The notes: a model not told the origin generated them from the letters alone. A DNA stretch of 64,000 nucleotides from Mantis religiosa (GCA_030765055.1 CM060958.1:111887127-111951126), one strand, 5' to 3'. Shown: positions 44,435-57,419, counted from the first letter of the stretch. Numbers and translations are program-made.

Positions 44435-45865
44435 AACAAATATATACAAATATAATAATTTTTAACATAAAGCTTCACTTATATTATAAGAAATAAAAGT
44501 TTTCTTATTAATTGAATAGAACCGCGATTTCGTGAAAAAGTCTTTCACATCTTTAGCCAAAGTCTCGAAGAGCCTCGTTGTCAAGGTTACGCTCACATGT
44601 TTTTGCCAGCACTACCAAATTCTGAAAAAGAAACAAATTTAAAAACAAAATCTACTGCCAGTATTTCAAAATTCATTAAGCAATGTTTATTTCTAAAAAT
44701 ACATACATTTTTCCAAACCATTAAATATATCGGACCATTTAATTATTTTAGTAATTTAATTTCTGTCTTTATTTCATGGTTAAACGACCAAAATGATCTG
44801 CTACGGCCGATTTATCAGTTTGTTTATACTTAATGCTTTAGTTCTGGTTTCCAAATTATATTTTGTCTTTACAATAAACTTTATGAAAATGGAAACAATT
44901 TAACTGATAAATACCAAATATTTTATTATTAGGAATTTTATATTGTTTAGAGAAATGCAGTACAATTTTAATGCTATGTTTATTTTGAGAAATAAAGTTA
45001 TACCAAACTCTTTAAAAATTTTGAAAATGTTTATTGACCTAAGGATGGTAAATAAACTTTTTAAAATGATAATCGTCTTTAATGTTTTAAGAGTAGAAAT
45101 ATAATTAACATTTATCTGTTAATGATATTTGTATTCTTAAAAATATTAAGAGTTAACTGTTAATTACACTTCTACCCTTAAAAAATAAAAGACGATTATA
45201 ATTTTAAAAAGTTTACTTACCATACTTTGTTTAATAAATATTTTCAAAATTCTTTTAAAGAGTTCGGTATAACTTTATTTCTCAAAATAAATATAGTGTT
45301 AAAAATTTAATGCATTTATCTATAAAAGATACAGTTCCTAATGATAAAAAAATCTGGTATTTATCAATTTAATTGTTTAGATCGTGATAAGACAAAACGT
45401 AATTGGAAAGATAAAACGTAATTTTGAAACCAGAATGAAAGAACATTTTTGTAATATTAAGTATAAACAAACTGATAAATCTGCCGTAGCAGATCATTTT
45501 TGGTCATTTAACCATGAAATAAATTCAGAAGTTAAATTATTAAAACAATTAAATGGTCCGATAGGTTTAATGGTTTGGAAAAATATATTTATTTTTAGAA
45601 ATAAACATTGCTTAGTGAATTTTGAAATACTGGCAGTCGATTCTGTTTTTGAATTTGTTTCACTTTCAGAATTCGGTAGTGCTGGCAAAAACATAGTGAG
45701 CTCTAGTGAGCGTGATCTCGAAAACGAGGCTGTTCAATACTTTGGCTGAAGATATGAAAGACTTTCTCACGAACTCGTGCTACTAATCAATTAATATGAA
45801 AACTTTCATATCTTATAATATAAGTGCAGCTTTATGTTACAAATTATTATATTTGTATACGTTTA
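44435..45865. mobile_element. ~1.4 kb imperfect palindrome of two Penelope-like arms
   Basis: The left arm 44435-45140 is on the minus strand and the right arm 45150-45865 on the plus strand, mirror-symmetric about position 45148. Both arms hold the GIY-YIG region, but only the right one is partly open (45384-45749: KTDKSAVADHFWSFNHE-type end, MVWKNIFIFRNKHCLVNFE). Both end in the family's 3' sequence (ATAAGTG(A/C)AG, TTATATTTGTATA). The reading directions point outward from the centre. Several substitutions separate the arms, so the structure is not recent. Confidence 0.8.
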
Positions 45866-45999
45866 CTGCTGTCTAACTATGTCGTAACAATCACATGAAA
45901 CTAAATGGTGTCTGGTATGCAGACAGAAAATTACTGCGGACATAATTACCAGAGAAAATACGCAGGAGATGGACCTTATAATAAAACGATTTATTACAT

Positions 46000-46215
46000 C
46001 ATGCAATCTTTTACACTACTGCCAAATTCCTTTAGAGAAACCTTTCCGAACCGCTGGATTGGAATCGGCGGACCAATTTCGTGGCCACCACGTTTCTCAG
46101 ACATCACTCCACAGTACTTCTTCCTACCGTATGTTTGTAACTCCAGTATAAGTGTATTTTTTAAGTCATTGTTGCAGCGTTTCACAAATTTCTATCTAAT
46201 GAAACAAAAATTCGT
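46000..46215 (+). pseudogene. mariner (DD41D-like) fragment
   Basis: The frame 45905-46246 contains RETFPNRWIGIGGPISWPPR, then FSDITPQYFFLP. This is the RWIGRGGPI.WPPRSPDLTPLDFFLW block of DD41D-type mariners, with the third catalytic Asp changed to Tyr. There are no termini. Confidence 0.55.
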
Positions 46216-46249
46216 TGGGTTTCTATTTCCTTTAGTGCCATTATAATTT

Positions 46250-47210
46250 CATAATTTCGCATAATTTCTTACCAAAGATTACTTAAATTATGGTAGGTGT
46301 GAAGGGGGATATTCTATTATCTAAATTGTTAAGTTCTACACATCAGTAGACAACCAGTGGTCACTGCAACAACAAAATGAATGGTGACGTGCTTTTAGTT
46401 TTCTAGCACGTTCGTTTTCCAGCTTATTGTGCAACAATAAACATATATTTTGCATACAAGAAAAATAGAGCAAGTAGGTTTTCTTAGTTTTAACACATCA
46501 CTGTGGTGTGGTAGAATACGTACCATTCCTGATAAGATTTTGACTATCTGTAATGGGATCTCATAACCATGGACAGATGGATAGTAGAGCGAGGGAAGCC
46601 CTAGGGCACTAATAGAACCTTTATGAGCCATGAAAGTAATATATGAAGGAGAAACACTAAAGGAAAGCAGATTTTAACGGCGGTGCGAACAAACAAGAAG
46701 GGGTACCTAACGATTCCGGACTGACATAAATTTTGATGCCAGTGTAAAGCTGCCTACAGCATTAAACCGGGACTCCCAGAAATGAGTCTCCCCAGGAAGC
46801 TCCAGAGAGAAATCTTATACAGAGCAAACTATACAGGAAATTTCTTCCCTTAAACGAAACAACGTTTACACCTAAGATTAGGTATTTTTTCTTAATTTTT
46901 AAATGCGAAATTGCTTTTGTTTTATCCATAACTTATTCCTTTATATCAAATTGCAATCCGAACAATGACAAGAATATTATTACTGCTATTAAATACATTT
47001 CAAAATAACCAACATACCTCTCGCTACGGCTCGTCCTACAAATCTCAGTTCAAATGTCGGAACAAAACGGAACGATGCAGAGCAAAATCACGAAAAAGCC
47101 TAAGAACTGAATGCTTGACACAACAGAATTCGAACCCTAAGATCTCCCGAATGCAAGCAATTGTTTTGTAGAACTAAAAGCATAAAGAAATAAAATAAAA
47201 CAAAATAACG
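46250..47210. other. no recognisable feature
   Basis: AT-rich, short frames only. Confidence 0.4.
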
Positions 47211-47215
47211 ATATA

Positions 47216-47645
47216 CAAGGTACGTTCAATTTATAACACCTCCTACTGTTTTCAGAACTGCGACCAGATAGGAATCTCTGGTTTGTTTTTAAATACACGT
47301 GGACTCTTTGTGAATGCGTGACAGAGATGGCAGCACAGTACAGTGCACAGAACTCCAGTGGTAGCGACGAGAGTTAGGACTGTTTTTGATACTTAAAATG
47401 GCGACGTTTTCATTGCAAGAACAGCGTGTAATCATTCGTGACAACATGATACAGCAAGTGGAGAACGTTGTTTTGGAGGATCACCGATTGAGCGTTGCAG
47501 ACATCGCTTCCAAAATTAGCATGCCGTCAGACCGGCTGGTGCCAGGCCGTGACTGTCTTGGTTTGTTGTCACACGATGCCTTCATTGAACTGTCGCACCT
47601 ATGAACTCATATCCATGGTACCATCAACGCATGTCTCACTCTACT
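47216..47645 (+). pseudogene. mariner N-terminal part with inverted module
   Basis: Same family as 32619 (terminus CAAGGTACGTTCAATTTATA, start ATG at 47398). It reads MATFSLQEQRVII, then jumps to NMIQQVENVVLEDHRLSVAD and IASKIS. From 47519 to about 47640 the minus strand reads SRPGTSRSDGM at one end and RHALMVPWI with VHRCDSSMKA at the other: this is the helix-turn-helix part that should lie between the two plus-strand blocks. The order is thus A, C, inverted B. Confidence 0.75.
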
Positions 47646-47649
47646 GACG

Positions 47650-48800
47650 AATGTCAATAGATGCCACACCACGTAAATGGAGCATTTCATGTGTCGAAGC
47701 GCTGAAAATATTACAGAGGGGTTACGGTGAATCGACGCGTGCGTATGAGTGGTACAGTGAATTCAAAAGTAGTCGAGATGTGGTGGATGATTTGCCTCGT
47801 TCTGGTCGGCCATCAACTGTTTCAACTGAACTGAACATCGCTAAAGTGAAGGAAATGGTGTCTGAAGATAGTCATTTAGGTCTGAGAGATACTGCCACTG
47901 AAGATTCGGTATCTCATGAATCGATTCGTACCATTTTATACGGTTGTTTGGGCATTACACCTGTTGCCGTTCGATTAGTTAGTCTAAATTCAATCGCGAA
48001 AGCATCGTTGAAGACATGCTAGAACAAGAAAACTCCGATCCCAGATACATGAAACGCAATGTAACTGGTGATGAGCCGTGGATTTACTGGAAAACCAGTC
48101 AACATGCTCACGAGTGGCGCCTTCCAACTGAACCTAAACTCAAAAGGGCACGTCAAACTCAATCAAAACTGAGAGTCACGTTGACAGTTTTTTCGAATTA
48201 TCGTGGAATTGTACACTTGGACTTTTTTGTGCAATTTACGTCCTCCAACATTAAGTCATATCGGACGGTGAATGACATTGGTGAAATGAGGCTCAAATGA
48301 GTCCAGGGTCCATGGAGCTTAGAGTTACCCGACATTCGTCTTTCAGGATAAGGGGAAACCCCGGAAAAAACCTTATCCAGGTAACTCACCCTGACCGAGA
48401 TTCGAACTCCGGACCTCTTGAACTTGAGGCAGACATACTACCATCTACGCTACCGAGGCAGGAAAATGCACTCGGGTTTCCAGAAGGTTAGACGGTAAAT
48501 AAAGACTATTATCTGAGCGTTATGTGGCGTTTTAGACAAAATGCACGGCGATTTGTGGAAAGACAACTCATGGATTCTGCACCACGTAACGCCCCAACAC
48601 ACAAGACTATCATTGTGAACGAATTTCTGGGCAAAAACTCAAGAAATCTCATCGAATAACCAGCGTACTCACCTAATCTGGCTCCAGCTGACATATTTCT
48701 CCTTCCAAAGCTCAAGTTACCAATCCAGGCACCCATTTTCAGTCGAAAGAAGACATACAGGAGAATAAAATTCATTGTGAAATCGCAACACACCTTTCAG
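47650..48800 (+). pseudogene. mariner transposase, frameshifted, carrying a SINE
   Basis: It reads CVEALKILQRGYGESTRAYE, WYSEFKSSRDVVDDLPRSGR and PSTVSTELNIAKVKEMV (helix-turn-helix and linker), then MLEQENSDP and VTGDEPWIY with the first catalytic Asp. After SINE A come MDSAPRNAPTHKTI, where the second Asp is lost, and PAYSPNLAPADIFLLPKLKL, where the last Asp is kept. This is a D34D mariner. Frameshifts occur near 48000 and within the C-terminal half. Confidence 0.8.
48233..48463 (-). repeat. SINE family A, full length
   Basis: From AATTTACGTCCTCCAACATT to the tRNA-like head, whose reverse reads GCCTCGGTAGCGTAGATGGT. Inserted in the mariner between its first and second catalytic blocks. A short TGCA shared by both flanks is the only hint of a target duplication. 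Confidence 0.9.
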
Positions 48801-48829
48801 ATGCACTATCAAATAGCGCCCTGAGATGA

Positions 48830-49440
48830 CAAATGACAATCAAACTCCACATGAGTATATTAGAAAGTTGTACCAACTTAGCAACAGCAATAATTACAAA
48901 TATTCTGTTATACGAGATTTTTATATGATGAATTGCTAATACTTTCTTAACACAGTAGTATAGCTCCTGAACTTGTAATCGTGCCAGTGTATTACGCAAA
49001 GATTTATGATGTTTTCTTTACTACTCCATTTATTTTGCTCATGAATATTAAAAGAAATTATATGCATAGGTTTCGACATTACACCAATGCTAGTCGAACT
49101 CAGCCACGGGCTATTGTAAACTATGGTTTCAAGGAAATAGCAGAGTTACACAAAGAAATATATCCTTACTTCTCACCTTTCGCCACTCTCCTACGCCCGA
49201 TCTTTGTTCATAAGCCAATTAGGTATGCCGTGCTTCATTTTCAACTAAAAAGGAATTTCATTGAACATTAAATAAAGACACTATAGAAACCCAGAAGCAT
49301 TATCACCTGATATAGCATGAAAAGTTGCACATCTCTCATTTAAATAAGTCTACCTTCAATAGAAACTGACGAAAGTATTTATTCTTCCCGAAGAACTTAA
49401 GGAATAGCATTTATTTTGCTGACCATTACAAAAATGTCAG
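48830..49440. other. no recognisable feature
   Basis: AT-rich with one 96-codon frame at 48981 that resembles nothing I know. Confidence 0.4.
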
Positions 49441-49444
49441 TTAT

Positions 49445-50215
49445 AAAAATCTTCAGATGAACATATTTTCACCTCCATATTTTCTAGGTCTGCCAAAACC
49501 GGCACCAAGAGAAGTGGCATTACTAAAGTTGGGTAATACAAAAAGGAGGGGAATAATAATAGAGAGAATACTGAAATTCTGGTATAAGTGTATTAAAGGG
49601 CAGAAAGGGTAATTATTGAATCTGTGCATGAAGCAACAGAAAAGCATTAAGAACACAAATAGTTGGTGGTCAGAATTGGAAAGAATTGTATCGAATATAG
49701 GCATGGGAAATTTATGGAGAGCAAAGGAGTTAAATCATAGCGGTTTTTGGAAGGAAGTGAGAAATAGAGTACAAGACATAGATACACAGGAGATATGGGG
49801 AAGTATAGAAGAAAACAAAACTGAAATTTTATAAGCAGTAAAAACAGAATGAGGTAGGGAAAATACATAAATCAACCTGACAAAACTGGAAGAGAAGGCA
49901 TAGCATGGATGAGGGTAGGAATAATATATCTAAAAGGGTTGAGAAGTAATGAGGTAGGGATATGTGAATTGTGAGGAGATGAAGGGAGCACTGTTCATTA
50001 TCTGACAGTATGTAAGGAGTTAACAAATTGCAGGAAAAAATATGGAATAAGAAATGGGACAGTGAGAGCAAAGACGTAGTGGTGTTTCGCATGTTAACGG
50101 CGACGGGTGAAAAGAAAAATAGATGTATAGGAAAATTTTTATATAAGTTAAATGAAAAGTGGATAAGGGTAAAAGAAGCGAAGGTCAAGAAGAAATGACA
50201 ACAAGCTACTCAGGA
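49445..50215 (+). mobile_element. LINE 3' remnant, old copy
   Basis: Broken frames read REGIAWMRVGIIYLKGLRS and ICEL.GDEGSTVHYLTVCKE, the same knuckle as the LINEs at 41.7 and 51.3 kb but more diverged. The first Cys-pair codon has become a stop. Confidence 0.65.
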
Positions 50216-50234
50216 AAACCAAAGGCTTATGGCC

Positions 50235-51285
50235 AGGGGACCTGAGTCAGCGAGTAAATCCTGGGTCAACAATTTTATATATTTATACAGGATGTATAAT
50301 AGTGCATGTTAAATGTTAAAGCTATTGTGGTGAAACTGTAATAGAAACTGTAGGAATAAATATCAAATAATACCTCAAATATTCAGAATTATATTTCGGA
50401 GTGCAGAACAACTTATAATGGTTTCTAAGCAAAGGGTTTTGTTAATTCCAGTTTTAATGCCATTCCAACATTTGACACCATCTCCTTTGAAGAAATGCTA
50501 GCTGTGTACGACCTTTCTATTGTAAAGAGAATTTTATCTTAACTAAATTTTAAATCCATGGAATATAAATAAACAGACACTCAAGACAGTAAAACCTGAA
50601 GGAAAAAGAAAGCAGAAAATATATTTCAGCACGGAGCTATTTCCCATGTAAAACTATACTCAAAGTCGGAAATCTGCCTTACGTGGAAACGGAAATAATT
50701 CTGGGGAACCATTTGTATAAATAACCTTATTAAAACATATTACTTTATCTGTAACATACATACGTATTTTAAAAGGTGCTTGAGGGTGAGAGGGTGAGTG
50801 CGCTTGCACCGAAGTTCTATGAACCATAAAGTCATAAACTGTAATCCTTCGAAGAAAAGGGAAAGCAAACCATTGGCTCTCTCAACTCTCTTCCCTCTTC
50901 CAACACACAAGCTAAGACTGCAACTTTTTTACAGTGTGTTCATTCTCAGTTTCACTGTTACAAGCGATCAAGTACGAGTGGAAGAAATCTGTGAACTTTT
51001 GTGATTTTTAAAAGTATAGTTTGTGGCATAAATTCAGTAAAATGAGTTCTAAAAATAAGGCATTATCACTGGAGAAAAAAGATATAGCTTATTGAAGAAA
51101 AAACGTGCCTGCGCATGCGCACAACCTGAGTGGACACTACATTCGCGTCACTAGATGTCTCACTACATTATCCCAAAGAGGCATATTCACATTTCTACCG
51201 GTTTGGTTGTTAAGACGTTTCGAGGCTTTTCATTTGAACATACCTTTTATGAGATTTTGAAAAACAAGATAAGAATTAAAGACGA
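50235..51285. other. no recognisable feature
   Basis: A TACAGGATGTATAATAG stretch at about 50287 resembles the terminus of the mariner at 1989 but has no partner. The rest is unassigned. Confidence 0.35.
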
Positions 51286-51309
51286 GTGGTTAAAGGAAAC
51301 AGCAGGACG

Positions 51310-52082
51310 CGTGAAGCGCATCATAAAATCTTGAGACAGCAAAAAAGATTAGTAAACTCAAATATTTGGTGGGCAGAGATAAGAGGAATTATAGAGAAAA
51401 ATAGCAATGGGAGATATATGGTGATTAGATGAAAGGAATACAAGCGATGTGGGTAAATTGGTAAAATGCAGAGTAGAAGATATAGAAAGTCAGAAAGTAT
51501 GGAGAAGTCTAGAAAATATGAAATCATTACAATTTTACAAGCAAATAAAAAGAAATTGGGGAGGAGAAGCATATGTAAATTACTGCAATAGGCAAGAGAG
51601 AGAAGAGGTTGGCTGGGATGAGAACAGGGTCAATATTTCTAGGAGGGATAAGAGATAGGGAAAAGGAAATTTGTGAATTGTGTGGTGGAAAAGAAAGCAT
51701 AGAACACTATGCAACAGAATGCGAGGAGGTTAAAATGTGGAGAAAATAGTTTTGGGAGGAAAAATGGGAGAAGGTAGAGAAGAGGATAGTAGCTGTAAAA
51801 ATGTTAACGGGCAGGGAGGAAAAGAAGATAAGAAGTATCGGTGTGTTCTTGCAGAAAGTAAAAGAAAAATGGGCTATAAATGTAAAGACTATAAGGAAGG
51901 AAGATGAGGGGGAAGAAAGGGGCTAATTAAGTAACAAGGAGACATGGAGGTTAAGAGCTACCTGACAGAGCAGAAGACCAGGGTGTCATGTAAGAGCAAA
52001 AAGGTAAAGATAAATAAATGTAGCCAAAAGTTGTGAATTGTACAATTTTCGAATATGCACAATAAAACTCTAATCTAATCTA
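51310..52082 (+). mobile_element. LINE 3' part, same family as 6464 and 41655
   Basis: It reads MGKLVKCRVEDIESQKVWRS, FYKQIKRNWGGEAYVNYCNR and ICELCGGKESIEHYATECEE. The untranslated end includes ACATGGAGGTTAAGAGCTAC, and the TCTAATCTAATCTAA tail ends at 52082. This is the best preserved copy of this LINE's knuckle; the reverse transcriptase is absent. Confidence 0.8.
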
Positions 52083-52084
52083 AA

Positions 52085-53600
52085 GAAATCATGAAATCTA
52101 CAGAGTATGATGAGCTAAATCGAGCTGTGTTCGAGTGCTTTGTTACTGCGCGTGCTGAAGTAATTCCTATTTCTGGACCATTGCTTCAGACTCAAGCTTC
52201 AGACATAGCAAGAAAATTAGACAAGGACAGTTTCGGATGCCTCCAATGGATGCCTCGAGAGTTTCAAACATCATCATAACATTGTTTTGAATACTACCTA
52301 TGTGTGGTGAAACAAATGATGTTGATAAGCAAATAGATGCAGATTAGAAAGGAAAAATTGGAGACCGACAGAGAAACAGGCGATAAATTACAATTATGGT
52401 GTGTAACTAGAGAATATAGTACATAATAAATATCAGCCTATTATTATACACTTCATTCTATATTTTTCCTTCACTGTAAACCTACGCATAACTTCTTTGT
52501 ATAGAAACACAACCCTGTATAAGACAGAAAGCTGTGCAAACCCAGAATAAATGCCGTAACGATCACGTTCCATTTTAGAGAACTTTTACTATATTACTTT
52601 TCGAGAGCCTATAGTAAGAGTTGTACATTTGTTAGCCTCAACAGAAGTTGGTAGTCCGAACTTGGAAGTTTCACTTCATGTTCTAATCTTCGCAGCAGGT
52701 TGTAAGTCGGTATATCACAGTTGTCACACGGAACTGTCACGGTGACAGACTTACCCCGAGTTTGGTGGACACTATGCAGGGACGCATGACGTTCCTCAGG
52801 TACCTGTGAATTGTGACGAGGTTTTTGTCACGGTGCAACTCCAGAGCTGCGGCAGGAATTTACTTGAGTTCGTTCCCGAGCAATGCACACTAAGGTCTGA
52901 GTTGCGACCCCACGTTCTTCTCCCTTTATTTCCCAGGAAGGGAACGTAATCAGCCAGCTTGTCTCGTGATTACACACTGGTCTTTGTGAGCCCTGCCTGC
53001 CCTAGAGGCTACTGATGAGAAGGCTCCTGCTAGACTTCTGTCATCTCGCCACAGTTTGCAAAAACAAAACGGCCCAATTAGTTCTTCTCTTCATTTTACC
53101 ACAGTGAGCAAGAAAGTAACTCAACGGAGTAAAAAATAGTCTGTTTGTTGCTTCAATAGGGTGAATTATACTATGATTTCCTCCACAACTTTCCGACTGG
53201 AACGATTCTTACTCCACAAGAAACTCACTCCTGTCGGGGAAGGTTCTATTTATTAAAACGGTTATGCAACAACAAATGAAGTATATCTTTCATAATGATG
53301 TCTTCCTTGAAGGGTAGATGATCAGTTGAGTGCGGGGAGTCTAAGGGACATAATGTACAGTGGTATATGTTGGTAAGGAAACGAACAGCTTCCGCCATAG
53401 CCAGTCACCTAGATCTAATGCTCCACTTAATATTTTCTTTGTTCTCACAATTTCTTTGCTTCTGAGCTTGAAATAAGAACCGATTCTGCAGTTTGAATGC
53501 CTTTTGACAGGAAAACAATATGAGACGGATATATGCAACTATAGGTATGTAACATTCATTTCATTTCATTTTCATTTCATCAGTTCATTCATTCGTTCAT
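52085..53600. other. no recognisable gene
   Basis: 52680-53000 is richer in GC than its surroundings (AACTGTCACGGTGACAGAC and similar), but no frame or splice pair stands out. The rest is AT-rich. Confidence 0.35.
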
Positions 53601-53607
53601 TTCATTC

Positions 53608-53690
53608 GGTTCATTTGAGCATCATTTCACCCATTCCATTCATCGTCCGATATGACTTAACGTCGGAGGGCGTAAAATTACAAAAAACAA
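53608..53690 (+). repeat. SINE family A, tail only
   Basis: TTCATTTGAGCATCATTTCA then TCATCGTCCGATATGACTTA and CGTCGGAGGGCGTAAAATTA, followed by an A-rich run. It begins after a (TTCATTTCA)n-like stretch at 53560-53605. Confidence 0.85.
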
Positions 53691-56070
53691 AAATAAAAAA
53701 ACAAACAAAAAACGTAATTTTAAAGAATGCGTTACTGTCATTTAGATGTTTTACTTATACACATTTCCAATCTGTTGTGTATATTAAATAGATTAAAATG
53801 GTTGCCTATAATTTATTTAAATTTATGGTACCATGCATAAAATGCATTATGATCACAACGATTGTCATCTGCCTGTATCAGTGGAACTGTCGCTTCCGAT
53901 TCAAACATTTTTGGCTTTGCCTTGCTGGTTAGGCAACTTCTCTACCTTCCTAGTATGGGGTATTGCATATGGCTTCGGCCATGAATACAACTAGAGTCTA
54001 CTGTCTCCCCAAAATAATAAAGCAAGGCAGAGGAAAGAGGAGCGTTATCACTTTTGCGCTGCGCATGATGTTTATGTTCGCCCTCCGAAAGTGATTAAGA
54101 TGTTAAACTACCTCTAAACTACACAATGTTGCCATAAAAGTCACCAGTGTATAATATCCCCCGCTGCATTTACTGAAGCGAGTATTAGATCTGGCAGCAT
54201 AGATAACTTATAGACATTCTCACACACTCATTTCTTAATAAACAGATCCACTACAACAGCAGATGAACCGTTCAAGCCCGGCCCCCTCTCTCTCTCTCTT
54301 CACGCTCCGCTTGCCTTCTTGTGGTGGACAGGCAGTAGGTGTAGTAGCCGCGTTCATTCCATCCCAGATGACATCAAAGCTTTCACTTCTGACCACAGAT
54401 CCTAACGAAAGCAATTATAAGGGTCTTCCACCCCAAAAAATATGGGGCGGTCCTCACTAAATTCAAGTTAAAGCGCTGTTGCGATGTTTTTCTTGTGTCC
54501 TGAGAAATTAGCTTAGTCTATGCAAACGTGCTTATATTTATAGAAGTTAAATAGTGCTTTACTTAGTGTAGTTAGTGTAGTTTTATAAATTTATTAGTGT
54601 TTAATAATTATTAGCGTTTAGCAAGACCGTAGGAATAGAACCTAACATGGATATGCTAATATGGGTTTCCATTCATACTTGTCATATATACCTAACAGTA
54701 TTTCTAAATGTTCTTGAGTTCTAAAGCGTTTGTGACATATTCAATGATTATGCAAAATGTACGTGATTACTTATTTAAATTGTGCCTAACAGAAACCCTC
54801 CCCACCAAAAATACAGTGCTTAATCTTATTCAAACCTGTAAAATTAGCAGACCTCCTTGTAAAAAGCTTCCAGCATTTAAAAAGAGTAATAGATTTTCCT
54901 TACTAGTTTTTCTTTAGTTCCTTAGTTCGCCTTTCTAGTTATGAGGTTTTTACTGCTTTGTTAAATCAACTGAAATTTGAATTTTTTGTAAGAAAAGCTA
55001 AGAGACAGAATATTTGTACTAAATTTTCAATATTTGACATTGTACTAAAGTTAAAATGTTTAAAATACTTGTTTATTAGGTACAGAAAATGTATACAATC
55101 AACATGAATGTATACACATCCTGCAACTGGAACGGAAAACCAAGTCCACTTCATGCACATACAGTTAAAGAGGAATGGGCTCACATCTCCAGAGGACTGT
55201 TCCCCAGGCCTGAGCTAGAACAATATAAGGTTTTGAAGTAACATCAAATAGAAAAGGCTATAGGCTAAAAGTTGTAATTTTCCCAGATTTCAAATTGAAA
55301 AACTTGCACATACAATTCTCTAGCAAGTCTTGGGTTATTATAGATATATTTTTAAAAGAGGTTCGGTCTAGGAACCTCTGACGTCCCGGTTTTACCGGGA
55401 CAGTCCCAAAGTTTAGCCTTTTCTGATTAATTGTCTCGGTGTCCCGAAAAGTTATACACTTTATGTGCGTTTTTAGAGCTCTATCAGTACTGAATATTTT
55501 TGCATCTTAAATACACGAAATATCTCTAATTTTACTGCACTTGCATTCCTTGGCATGGAGAAATATGTTTTTTCACATAATAAAATATCGAAAGGGAAAT
55601 ATTTCTGTATTTGATTGGTATGGCTCTGATGACCTTGCAGTTGCGCCCCTAAACGCAATTATCAAATTGATTGTTATGTTGGTACCACACACTATGGGCG
55701 GAAGTTACGTTCTAGTTTCTACAGAAGACGCGGATTGGCTTGTATCTCATTCTATGTGCATGCTTCCAAGCTGAACACGTGGATACTTCAGATTTTATTC
55801 GAATTAATTTGTTTCTATTGTAACTGTAAAATAAATGAAGATGCCTAAGTGAAAGTGTATATTTAGTGATTTTCTTAAACAGGGATTTCCATTTTTGTAG
55901 GAGAGTAGTACTGATAGTACTGGATCTGGATCTGAAATGGAGTGTAACTTCTGCCACAGTGGTTTAGCGTTAGCCATGGAGACAACTCTGATATCATGGA
56001 TCATATGCAATACAATAAAGTTCTGTTAATGGTACTGTGCTAATATCTATATTAATTCATTACTTACCTT
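53691..56070. other. no recognisable gene
   Basis: About 2.4 kb. A small perfect hairpin GTCCCGGTTTTACCGGGAC stands near 55384 and a (CT)n run at 54288. Open frames of 60-80 codons overlap on both strands without family resemblance. Confidence 0.35.
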
Positions 56071-56085
56071 ATTTGTATATGCAAC

Positions 56086-56964
56086 AGTACAATAGCAATA
56101 ATAAAGAATGGAAGGAAAACAGAAGCAGTGGACATAAATAAAGGAGTACAACAAGGATGCCCTCTATCCCTAGACTCTTTAATATCTATATTGATAATAT
56201 GGTACAACAATGGCAGCAAAATATAAAACAAAATGTACTGAATGGAAACATAATTTTAAATAGAGTATTATTTTCTGATGATCCAGTGATAATATCCCAC
56301 TCAGGAGATGACATGCAAAGAGCAATATATAGTTTAGACAACATAGCGGAAACATATAACCTTTCAAACTCAGAACACAAAACTAAAGTAATGGATTTTA
56401 GAGGAAAGAACAACATAAGAGCAAAACTATTTATAAACAATAAAATAATAGAACAGGTTAATAGTTTTAACTATCTAGGCTACACAGTAGCAGTAGCAAA
56501 TAACAAGGATATGGAGGTGAGATTAAACAGATTCAATCAAATGTGTAAGAACGCTGAACAGGAAAACACGAAGGGAAACACAGATGAAATTTTATAAGAT
56601 AATGGCAGTCCCAACGTTAACATACGGTTCCGAAATATGGACACTGGCAAAGAACCAACGCAAACAGCTAGAATCGGCAGAGATGAGATCTTTGAGAAGC
56701 GTGGCAGGTTATAAAAGAATAGACCACGTAAGAAACGAAAAAATAAGACAAGAGCTTGGGATTTTTAATTTAAACAGTAAAATAATAAAGAACAAAAATG
56801 AATGGAAAAATCGTATTTTAAGAATGGACGCGTAACGACTTCCAAGAGGAGTTTTAGATTATACGCCGAAGGGAAAGAGAGAAGTGGGACGCCCAGCTCT
56901 ACGCAGGAAGGATCAGTAGGCTCTTGAAGAGAACGGAACGGGTCATAGGGCCCAATCCTTGAAC

Positions 56965-56998
<34 letters not shown>
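56086..56998 (+). mobile_element. 5'-truncated LINE with 12-bp target duplication and GAT tail
   Basis: TGTATATGCAAC stands at 56074-56085 and 56999-57010. Between them the coding part reads KGVQQGCP, a frameshift, then PRLFNIYIDNMVQQW. The catalytic box is LFSDDPVII, with both Asp kept and Ser in place of Ala. SFNYLGYTV, YGSEIWTLAKNQR and GKREVGRPALRR follow. The 3' end is a (GAT)n run from about 56966. This is the RTE/BovB or CR1-like end type with a microsatellite tail. A stop at 56595 and frameshifts make it inactive. Confidence 0.9.
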
Positions 56999-57000
<2 letters not shown>

Positions 57001-57012
57001 TATATGCAACGG

Positions 57013-57414
57013 GTCTTTCGGTGTTCCGATGACTTGCCAAAGTGTCCCGGTTTTTTCATTTCAGAATCTGGGACCGCTAGTTTGGTGGAACTAAAAATTT
57101 GGTATACTGAGTTAGACATTGCATATGATTTAACATTTTTGGGTAATGACATAACTTCGAAGTATCTTTTAACCTCCAATTAAGTTCATTATTATGACAC
57201 ACCTGGGATAAAAAGCTCTTTTAGTTTCATAACTTCAATTAATAAATTATTACTATTAAAATATAATTTAGAAAGCCTATTCAATAGAATGCAAACAGTT
57301 GAAGTTATAAAGGAACACGAAGCGTTTGGACTTTCTTCCAGTGAATAGGAATTTGTTTAGGACTCAGTAAAACGAAAAAAAAATTGACCTATTTGTAACG
57401 ATATGAAAGATGTG
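57013..57414. other. no recognisable feature
   Basis: Sequence that was contiguous with about 56070 before the LINE inserted; otherwise unassigned. Confidence 0.4.
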
Positions 57415-57419
57415 TAAAA

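Noticed and set aside
56943..57183. Proteins with poly-Met or poly-Ile runs
   Set aside because: These are translations of the (GAT)n tail of a LINE.
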